Shown piece after piece: positions 8,991 to 16,244 of a stretch of DNA of 45,149 nt. The translations under genes were made by a program, and so were the position numbers. Numbering within the stretch: the first letter of the stretch is position 1; each line of letters opens with the position of its first letter. The notes beneath the pieces were generated by a model. That model ran no database searches. It worked only from the letters and a program-made list of their open reading frames with translations, and was not told the DNA's origin. The stretch comes from a cf. Phormidesmis sp. LEGE 11477 (lineage in GTDB: Bacteria > Cyanobacteriota > Cyanobacteriia > Phormidesmidales > Phormidesmidaceae). The stretch is taken from contig NZ_JADEXO010000044.1 of NCBI RefSeq assembly GCF_015207105.1, positions 1 to 45,149 of the forward strand, read 5' to 3'.

Positions 8991-11444
8991 TTGATTCAAT
9001 CTGAAACGCTTACTCTGCTGGAATGGCCCCGGCTATGCCGTCACTTGGCGACGTTTACCGCCACGAATATTGGCAATGTAGCGGCGCAGCGACTGCCGAT
9101 TCCGATCAGCCAGGTAGAAAGTGAAGCGTTACTTGCTCAGACAGTAGAGGCAACTCAGATAGAATTGACGCTGGGAGGACTGCAGTTCGGCGGCATTCGC
9201 GATATTGGCGTGGCGTTAGAGCGATCGCGGCTGCAAGGCATCCTCTCTGGCGACGAACTGCTAGATATTGCCACCACGCTGGCCGGAGCGCGGCGACTAC
9301 GACGACAGATAGACGCGCAAGAAGATTTACCAGTCTTGCAGGCGCTAGTAGAAGATCTGCGAACCTTTCCTGAACTTGAGCAAGAGATTCATCGCTGCAT
9401 TGACGATAGAGGACAGGTTGCCGATCGGGCCAGTGCCAAGCTAGGAAGCGTACGTCAGCAGCTTAAGATAGTGCGCGATCGCATCTACAGCAAACTACAG
9501 CGCATCATGCAGCGGCAGGGCGGAGCCTTACAAGAGAGCCTGATTACCCAGCGGAACGATCGCTTTGTGCTGCCCGTCAAAGCAGCGCAGAAAGACGCCG
9601 TACCCGGCATTGTTCACGACGTTTCGACCAGCGGATCGACGCTGTATGTAGAGCCGCACAGCATCGTAGACAATGGCAACAAGCGCCGCGCCCTCAGGAA
9701 AGAAGAAGAAGTTGAATCAGAAGCCATTCGGCAAACGCTGACCTACCAAGTCGCCGAGGTATTTCCTGAGCTAGAGCACTTAATGGTCACGGTCGTAAAG
9801 CTAGATCTAGCAGCAGCACGGGCTCGCTATGGCCTGTGGATGGAAGGCAATGCGCCTCGATTTGTAGACGCTGAACAGATCACCTTAAGGCAGCTAACAC
9901 ATCCCTTGCTGCTATGGCAGCAGAAAAAAGAACAAAAAGACAAGGTGGTGCCCACAGATTTGGTAATGCGCCCAGAGCTGCGAGTCGTCGCGATTACCGG
10001 GCCAAATACAGGCGGCAAAACAGTCACGCTAAAGACGCTGGGCTTAGCTGCGCTGATGGCGAAAGTCGGCATGTTTATTCCAGCCAAAGAGCCGGTCGAG
10101 CTGCCCTGGTTTGACTCTGTTCTGGCGGATATTGGCGATGAACAGTCGATTGAACAAAGTTTGTCTACTTTTTCAGGGCATGTGAAGCGGATTGGTCGGA
10201 TTCTAGACACTATTGATCAACTAAAAGGCGATGAATTAAATGGTGATGAACTAAGGAGTGATGAACTAAAAGGCGATGAACTAAAAGGAGATGGAATTGC
10301 CAACTCGCTGGTGCTGCTAGATGAGGTGGGTGCAGGCACCGATCCGTCTGAAGGCAGTGCTTTGGCGATCGCGCTTCTAAAATACCTAGCAGACAACGCC
10401 CGGCTGACCGTAGCGACAACCCACTACGGTGAACTCAAGTCGCTAAAGTACGAAGACGAGCGGTTTGAGAATGCTTCAGTAGAGTTCGACGATGAAAAAC
10501 TCGCCCCCACCTATCGCCTGCTGTGGGGAATTCCGGGCCGCTCTAATGCGCTTTCGATTGCGAAACGACTGGGCCTAAAGCAGAGCGTCTTAGATCAGGC
10601 TAAGGCCCAGATGGGCGGCGCGAATGAAAATGTGAATACCGTCATTGAAGGGCTAGAAGCGCAGCGCCAAAAGCAAGAGAAACGAGCGGCTGAAGCAGAA
10701 AAGCTGTTAACCAAGGCGGAGAAATTTTATAGAGAAGTGGAAGCGCGGGCTCAGAGTTTGCGCGATCGCGAACAAAAGCTCAAGCGGCAGCAGGAAAAAA
10801 GCGTAGAAACGTCGCTATTGCATGCTAGGGCAGAAGTCGCCAAAGTGATTCGAGACCTACAGAAAGGTGGATTGACCGGACAAGACGCTCAAAGAGCAAC
10901 AGAAGCGCTGAACCGGATAGAAGAAAAGCGACTGCCGACTGGCGACCATCCCGCCAAGGTAAAAACCACAGGCACAGGCTATCGGCCCAAAGCCGGTGAA
11001 AGAGTGCGGCTAGCGAGCCTCGGCAGTCAGGTCGCGGAAGTCATGGAAGAAGCTGACGACGACGGCAAGGTGGCCGTACGCTTTGGCATTATGAAAATGA
11101 CGGTCGATCTCTCAGATATTGAATCGCTCAAAGGAGAAAAGGCAGAACCAATCGAGAAAAAGCCAAAAGCGCAGCCCACACCACAAACAATGCCAGAAGC
11201 GCCACTAGTTAAAACCGAAAGCAATACGGTGGATCTGCGCGGCATGCGAGTGAGCGAGGCAGAAAGCGTGATCGAAGATGCGATCGCCCGTGCCAAAGGT
11301 CCGCTGTGGCTGATTCACGGACATGGGACTGGCAAGCTGCGACGCGGCGTACAAGAATACTTAAAAACGCATCCCCAAGTCAAAAGCTTTGAAGCTGCCG
11401 ATCAAGTAGACGGTGGCAAAGGTGTAACTGTTGCTAAAATCTAA
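8991..11444 (+). CDS. mutS2: Endonuclease MutS2
   Basis: The 817-residue product is MutS2, which lacks mismatch recognition and acts against recombination intermediates or in ribosome rescue. It starts at TTG 8991 with the typical beginning MIQSETLTLLEWPRLC. The ATPase has Walker A GPNTGGKT (337-344) and Walker B LLDEVGAGTDP (D444, E445). After a coiled coil (about 535-620) comes a C-terminal Smr domain from about residue 747 (VDLRGMRVSEAE, then IHGHGTGKLRRGV), the nuclease or nicking module. Between Walker A and B, around residues 410-436, the chain carries about five repeats of a GDELK-like pentapeptide encoded by a 15-bp tandem repeat. This acidic/basic linker is not a normal family feature. 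Confidence 0.95.
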   Translation: MIQSETLTLLEWPRLCRHLATFTATNIGNVAAQRLPIPISQVESEALLAQTVEATQIELTLGGLQFGGIRDIGVALERSRLQGILSGDELLDIATTLAGARRLRRQIDAQEDLPVLQALVEDLRTFPELEQEIHRCIDDRGQVADRASAKLGSVRQQLKIVRDRIYSKLQRIMQRQGGALQESLITQRNDRFVLPVKAAQKDAVPGIVHDVSTSGSTLYVEPHSIVDNGNKRRALRKEEEVESEAIRQTLTYQVAEVFPELEHLMVTVVKLDLAAARARYGLWMEGNAPRFVDAEQITLRQLTHPLLLWQQKKEQKDKVVPTDLVMRPELRVVAITGPNTGGKTVTLKTLGLAALMAKVGMFIPAKEPVELPWFDSVLADIGDEQSIEQSLSTFSGHVKRIGRILDTIDQLKGDELNGDELRSDELKGDELKGDGIANSLVLLDEVGAGTDPSEGSALAIALLKYLADNARLTVATTHYGELKSLKYEDERFENASVEFDDEKLAPTYRLLWGIPGRSNALSIAKRLGLKQSVLDQAKAQMGGANENVNTVIEGLEAQRQKQEKRAAEAEKLLTKAEKFYREVEARAQSLRDREQKLKRQQEKSVETSLLHARAEVAKVIRDLQKGGLTGQDAQRATEALNRIEEKRLPTGDHPAKVKTTGTGYRPKAGERVRLASLGSQVAEVMEEADDDGKVAVRFGIMKMTVDLSDIESLKGEKAEPIEKKPKAQPTPQTMPEAPLVKTESNTVDLRGMRVSEAESVIEDAIARAKGPLWLIHGHGTGKLRRGVQEYLKTHPQVKSFEAADQVDGGKGVTVAKI
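10219..10296. repeat. 15-bp in-frame tandem repeat inside mutS2
   Basis: About five imperfect copies of a 15-bp unit (consensus GATGAACTAAAAGGC) encode GDELK/GDELN/SDELK. They lie within the ATPase domain between the two Walker motifs. Copy number can vary without shifting the frame. Confidence 0.9.
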
Positions 11445-11502
11445 GCTGGTAAATCTGGACTAAGCTGGCAAAAGTAAGCAGTTTCAATTAGGAGACACTT
11501 CA

Positions 11503-11826
11503 ATGACAGACCCCGCTAACCAGACGCCTAGTGGTTTGCCTGGCGCTGAGCTTCAAGAAAACACGCTCCCGGCACAAATCTCTACACTAGATGATCGACT
11601 AAGCGATCGGCAGATGGTTGTATTCAGCGCAGCCGCAGGTGGCTTGCTGTCCTTTGTTAGCGTGGCGCTATCTGTAGAGATGACTCAAACTGCGATCGCC
11701 GATCTTAGTCCGGTCGCTGTAGGAACTGCGATCTCCCTTCCTTTTATCTTTGGCTTACTGGGCTTCAAATTCAAGCAGCCGTTCTTAGACGCGCTGAGTG
11801 CAACGATGAATTCTCTTCCTTTCTAG
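11503..11826 (+). CDS. Small two-helix membrane protein, unknown function
   Basis: A 107-residue protein of unknown family with a good Shine-Dalgarno (AGGAG, 9 bases before ATG 11503). The N-terminal 45 residues are polar and flexible. Two hydrophobic stretches (about 42-60 and 69-91) with a short loop (QTAIADLSP) suggest a hairpin in the membrane, and the C-terminus is short. It follows mutS2 by 58 bases and is followed by a strong terminator, so it may be the last gene of that unit. No function is proposed. Confidence 0.75.
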   Translation: MTDPANQTPSGLPGAELQENTLPAQISTLDDRLSDRQMVVFSAAAGGLLSFVSVALSVEMTQTAIADLSPVAVGTAISLPFIFGLLGFKFKQPFLDALSATMNSLPF

Positions 11827-11898
11827 GCGTTTGGCATAGCGCTCGTCATGAATGCCAATGTAGCGTTCGAGACGGCTACAGGCCGTGCTACAGATTAG

Positions 11899-11931
11899 GT
11901 GCCGATTGCTATAGCTGCAGTCGGCACTTTT
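11899..11931 (+). terminator. Rho-independent terminator after the small membrane protein gene
   Basis: An 11-bp stem (GTGCCGATTGC with GCAGTCGGCAC, one G-U pair) with a 7-base loop is followed by TTTT. It sits 72 bases after the stop of the + strand gene, in the convergent gap before the purine permease end. The U tract favours + strand use. Confidence 0.7.
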
Positions 11932-11961
11932 GATAGACGATTGTTCTAGTTGTCTTTTGGC

Positions 11962-13407
11962 CTAGCCAAAGCGTAAGGTCTCGAAGGCGAAGCGGAAGAT
12001 AAAGATAGCCGCAAGTATCCAAGTGATAACTGGAATATCGCGAGCACGTCCGGCAGCCAGCTTAGTAAAAGGATAGAGAATCAGACCCGCTGAGAGTCCG
12101 GCAGCGATTGAAAAGCCTAGCGGAATGAAAAAGATGGTGACAAAAGCAGGAATGGCTTCTGTCAGATCGCCCCACTGAATGCTTAGCACGCTAGACATCA
12201 TTAATATGCCAACAATCAATAGGGCCGGAGCCGTGGCAAAAGCAGGAACCGCCTCGAAGAGCGGCACAAACAACAGCGCCACCACAAACATCAGACCCGC
12301 GACAACAGCCGTGAGCCCGGTGCGCCCCCCTTCTGCGACACCCGCCGCCGATTCTGCAAAGGTGGTGACGGTAGACGTGCCCATGATTGCCCCAGCGGTA
12401 GTGGCGATCGCATCTGCAGAAAGCGCCTGATTCGCCCGAGGCAGCTCGCCTCTATCGTCGATGTAGCCCGCCTGGGTGCCAACGCCCATCAAGGTGCCAA
12501 TCGTATCGAACATATCCACAAACAAAAACACTAGCAAGATTGCAAGAAAGTCGATGATGTTACTGCCGTTGATACCACCTAGACCCACAAACGCCTGACC
12601 CACTAAATCGACCGGAAATTCTGGAATAGCTACGATTGCAGTCGGGGCTGTCGCCACCCCAAACATCCAGCCTAAGATAGCTGTACCGCCAATTCCCCAG
12701 AGCAGTGCGCCTTTGATTCTTCTAATGACGAAAAAGATAGAGAGAAAGATACCAAAAGTTGCTAGCAAAGTAGCCGGTTCCCTAAAGCTGCCAAACGCTG
12801 TCTTGGTCACCTCATTGGCTACAATTAGCCCCGCCCCGCCGATTGCTGTATCACCACTCAAGCCGATATAGGCTAAAAACAGCCCAATTCCGACTGTTGT
12901 AGACGCCTTGATACAGTGCGGCACCGCCGCAATCAGATGGCGACGGACATCAGTTACCGTCAGGCCAATAAAGATAACGCCCTCAATCAAAACAGCCGCC
13001 ATCGCTACTCGCCAGTCGATGCCTAGCCCCAAGACAACAGAATAGGCAAAGAAAGCATTAGTCCCCATGCCCGGTGCTTGCACGAATGGATACTTGGCAT
13101 AGAGACCCATTACCAGAGTGCCGATAGCAGCCGTAATCCCAGTCACTACCACTAGTTCGCGAAACAGATCGCCAGGCTCCTGTAAGAAGACCGCGTCGGA
13201 CATGATCAGCGGATGTACCACCAGAATGTAGGCCATGGTCATAAAGGTCGTCAGCCCGGCCAAAATCTCTGTACGAAAGTTGGTTTGATACTGCTCAAAC
13301 TGAAAATAGTTAGCAACTGAGGCTTGCCAACCCGAATAAGGCGGTGGAGAAGAGCCAGGCGGCTGTCCAGGCTGCTTTGTTTGAAGCTCTAGGTCGGACT
13401 GAGTCAT
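11962..13407 (-). CDS. NCS2-family purine permease (AzgA-like)
   Basis: This is a nucleobase/cation symporter-2 permease of the AzgA subgroup, which imports adenine, guanine or hypoxanthine with protons. The start MTQSDLELQTKQPGQ at ATG 13407 has GGAG 7 bases upstream and gives 481 residues. The frame is open upstream to 13551 but that part is unlike the family. About 12-14 membrane segments can be drawn. Family landmarks are QAPGMGTNAFFAY near the N-terminus and TTFAESAAGVAEGGRTGLTAVVAG, the substrate-site region. It is divergent from the photoreceptor kinase and convergent with the small membrane protein. The exact purine is not determined. Confidence 0.92.
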   Translation of the reverse strand: MTQSDLELQTKQPGQPPGSSPPPYSGWQASVANYFQFEQYQTNFRTEILAGLTTFMTMAYILVVHPLIMSDAVFLQEPGDLFRELVVVTGITAAIGTLVMGLYAKYPFVQAPGMGTNAFFAYSVVLGLGIDWRVAMAAVLIEGVIFIGLTVTDVRRHLIAAVPHCIKASTTVGIGLFLAYIGLSGDTAIGGAGLIVANEVTKTAFGSFREPATLLATFGIFLSIFFVIRRIKGALLWGIGGTAILGWMFGVATAPTAIVAIPEFPVDLVGQAFVGLGGINGSNIIDFLAILLVFLFVDMFDTIGTLMGVGTQAGYIDDRGELPRANQALSADAIATTAGAIMGTSTVTTFAESAAGVAEGGRTGLTAVVAGLMFVVALLFVPLFEAVPAFATAPALLIVGILMMSSVLSIQWGDLTEAIPAFVTIFFIPLGFSIAAGLSAGLILYPFTKLAAGRARDIPVITWILAAIFIFRFAFETLRFG

Positions 13408-13772
13408 GAGAATTCTCCACGGAACAATGAAAATGCTTGAAGCAGGGTCAACCAAACAAGGTAGCCAGGGCTGAAATGCTCTGAAACCTGCCCAATTCGC
13501 ATACTGTATCCAGCCAAAAGAACCGACATTGTGACGGATGCTACATTCCATACCGACCGGTGGGCTGGCAGTCTAGCTGTGATTTTTAAGCGCTCTAAGA
13601 TGAGAGCTCTAAGAATTGTGGAGTTGGTTGTGAAGAAACTGTGAAGTGCGTCAACATAGATGAACCTTATGCAGCCAAGACGCAAAGATTCTTAACTTAT
13701 TTGCGTGACACTTCATTAGGTTGGATTGGATGAGTCGTAGACCCTCCATAGATTGCTCCCTTGAGCTTCGTT

Positions 13773-15917
13773 ATGAAGATTATGACTGTGGAGACGAGCG
13801 ATAGAGTTACCAATCTCCTACAGAGTTGGTCTGATCGCCATGGTCATGCGATAGAGGCAGTCACTAGTGAAAATCTGCTGCGGCAAGGGGTAGCAGTTAC
13901 GGCAGCTTCTGATTGTGACCTGGTCGTGATCGGTCATTTGCTACCACGTCAAACTGCTGTCAGGCTATGCCAGCAGCTGCGTGCAAGTGGCAATCTCACA
14001 ACTATACTGCTGATAATCGAGGTGAATGAGCAGGCGGATCCTAGCTTGACTGCTATCGAGGCAGGTGCTGACGATTATTTTACTAAACCCAGCAACGCGC
14101 CAATCGATCTAGAAGCGCTATTGGTGCGCGTTACGTTCTTGCTGTACCGCAACAGTACGCTAGCCGAGTGTTTTGTGACGCTGGCGGCCCAGCAAGAAGC
14201 ACCTGAGCAGCTAGAGGCCAAAAAGCAGCAGCCGTTTACTGGGCGCGATCGCTTCATAAAAAACGTGAGCGATCGCCAGCAAACAGCATTCAAACTTCAG
14301 CAGCAGCTAGAGCGAGAACGCCTCATTGCTGAAATCACCGATTCTATTCGTCAAACGCTAGATCTTGACCAGATTTTGCATACCGCTGTTGACCAGGTTC
14401 GTCGTCTTTTGCAAACAGACCGAGTGATTATCTTTCGATTCTTACCCAACTGGCAAGGTATCGTCGAAGCAGAGTCTGTTGCAGCCGGATGGACTAAAAC
14501 CTTAGGCATGAAACTCGAAGATTCTTGCTTTGATCAGCTTTATACCCAGCGATACAAAGAGGGGAGAGTAAGCGCGATCGCCGATATCAATACAGAAGCG
14601 CTCAACCCATGTCATGTAGAGCTTTTGAGCAATTTTCAGGTTCAGGCTAATCTGGTCGTCCCGATTCTGCAAGGCTCTGTGCTGTGGGGTTTGTTGATTG
14701 CTCATCACTGCCGCCAGCCTCGGCATTGGGAAGTAGAGAATACTCAGCTATTGCAGCAGGTTGCTACCCAGATAGGAATTGCCATTCGTCAGGCAGAACT
14801 TTACCGTAAAACTCGCGAACAGGCGGCGCTAATTGACATTGCGACCGATGCGATCTTTGTGCGCGATTTGGCAGGTCGAATCGTGCTGTGGAGTCAAGGG
14901 GCCGAACGGCTCTATGGTTGGAAAAAAGAAGAAGCTATCGGCAAAGAGGCGTATCGACTTTTAAAGAAGAAAAGCGAGCTAGGGCTTGACGAGATTTTTC
15001 GTCTCACTCTAGAGCAGGGCTTTTGGCAAGGAGAAATGACTCAAACCACCAAAGCGGGTAGGGAAATACTGGTTGCCAGTCGTTGGACCTTGGTGAAAGA
15101 CAGAGGCGGACGCCCGCAGTCTCTTTTGGAGGTAAATACAGATATTACTGAGAAAAAACGGTTAGAAGCCCAGTTTTACCAAGCTCAACGATTAGAAAGC
15201 TTGGGTCGGCTAGCTAGCGGCATTGCCCATGATTTGAACAATATCTTGACGCCTATTTTAGGAATCGCTCAACTGCTGCGGCTCACGCAAAAGGACGCCG
15301 ACGCCGCAACTCACGGGCACATAGACATCCTAGAACAAAGCGCTAGGCGAGGCACTAGCATGGTTAAGCAGATTCTTACTTTCGCTCAGGGCAACCCTGG
15401 TAATAGAACCCCTGTAGATGTGCTGGTGCTGCTGCAAGAAGTGATCGACGTGGTTAGACAAGGTACGCCTTCCAATATCGAGATCCGGCTAGGAACAAGT
15501 GACTATCAGACTCTAGCTCCACTTAGAAACACCGTCTTTGCCGATGCGACTCACCTGCATCAGGTGTTTATGAATCTATGCATCAACGCCTGTGATGCGA
15601 TGCCAGAGGGCGGCGTTTTGAGGCTTTTAGTGAGCAATGCTTCGCTCGATGAAGCAACGGCTAGTCAATATCATGCATCTGCCGGTGACTATGTCGTGAT
15701 TACTGTAGCGGATACTGGAATCGGTATCACACCAGAGGTACGCGATCGCATGTTCGATCCGTTCTTTACCACCAAATCTCCTAATAAAGGTACTGGATTA
15801 GGATTGGCCACCGTGCTAGGCATTGTCAAAAGTAGTGGCGGCTTTTTGCGCGTGAATAGCGATGTTAACCAGGGCACCCACATCAGGGTTTATCTACCGT
15901 GTCGTCAGGTTTTATGA
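13773..15917 (+). CDS. DXCF-type cyanobacteriochrome hybrid histidine kinase
   Basis: A 714-residue sensor kinase from ATG 13773 (a TTG at 13761 is also in frame). Domains in order: an N-terminal receiver-like domain (1-120) in which the phosphoacceptor Asp is replaced (VVIGHLLP), while the lysine region FTKP remains; a coiled linker; a GAF domain (about 190-340); a PAS domain (about 350-460); HisKA with H486 (GIAHDLNN); and a complete HATPase (MNLCINACDAM, DTGIGI, GTGLGLA). The GAF has the DXCF motif D250-S-C252-F253 and a phytochrome-like Cys-His (C280-H281), 28 residues apart as in TePixJ. It should therefore bind a bilin through two cysteines. It is first in a run of four signalling genes. 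The photocycle colours cannot be read from sequence. Confidence 0.88.
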   Translation: MKIMTVETSDRVTNLLQSWSDRHGHAIEAVTSENLLRQGVAVTAASDCDLVVIGHLLPRQTAVRLCQQLRASGNLTTILLIIEVNEQADPSLTAIEAGADDYFTKPSNAPIDLEALLVRVTFLLYRNSTLAECFVTLAAQQEAPEQLEAKKQQPFTGRDRFIKNVSDRQQTAFKLQQQLERERLIAEITDSIRQTLDLDQILHTAVDQVRRLLQTDRVIIFRFLPNWQGIVEAESVAAGWTKTLGMKLEDSCFDQLYTQRYKEGRVSAIADINTEALNPCHVELLSNFQVQANLVVPILQGSVLWGLLIAHHCRQPRHWEVENTQLLQQVATQIGIAIRQAELYRKTREQAALIDIATDAIFVRDLAGRIVLWSQGAERLYGWKKEEAIGKEAYRLLKKKSELGLDEIFRLTLEQGFWQGEMTQTTKAGREILVASRWTLVKDRGGRPQSLLEVNTDITEKKRLEAQFYQAQRLESLGRLASGIAHDLNNILTPILGIAQLLRLTQKDADAATHGHIDILEQSARRGTSMVKQILTFAQGNPGNRTPVDVLVLLQEVIDVVRQGTPSNIEIRLGTSDYQTLAPLRNTVFADATHLHQVFMNLCINACDAMPEGGVLRLLVSNASLDEATASQYHASAGDYVVITVADTGIGITPEVRDRMFDPFFTTKSPNKGTGLGLATVLGIVKSSGGFLRVNSDVNQGTHIRVYLPCRQVL

Positions 15918-16244
15918 CACAGCCATGAGCCTCCATAACGCGGCAGCGCAAAATAATCAGTATTTCTCCACAAGTTCCTCATATTCCTACCCTAGTCTAA
16001 GGCTATAAAACAAACGAAAGCTTCTTGATAAAGCTCCACTTTCATACGCCTTTAAAACATATCTATAGCTTCATCTCGCCTATGGCCTATTTTCGTACCT
16101 CAGACAAAATATTAGCCACAGGCGAGGTGGGTAAAAACGGAAGTCTCGGCTCATACTAAGTTTAGATAGATGAGTCTAAATAGATGGGTCGAGAATCACC
16201 GACTCAGAATGCTTCAGTTCGAGGGAACCACAAAACAAAGTTAA
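15918..16244. other. Gap between photoreceptor kinase and hybrid regulator genes
   Basis: This 327-base stretch holds no convincing gene. It is AT-rich around 16000-16090. Near 16160-16205 it has a short imperfect direct repeat of TAGATGGGTC-like words and the half-palindromes GAGTC/GACTC just before the next gene. It probably contains the promoter and leader of the regulator at 16245; no hexamer pair is convincing enough to name. Confidence 0.4.

Noticed and set aside
13408-13551. N-terminal extension of the purine permease
   Set aside because: The added residues are unlike the family, while the internal ATG at 13407 has a good Shine-Dalgarno.
13404-13685. 93-codon minus-strand frame before the purine permease
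   Set aside because: It overlaps the permease start and its promoter region, has irregular composition and no recognisable motif.
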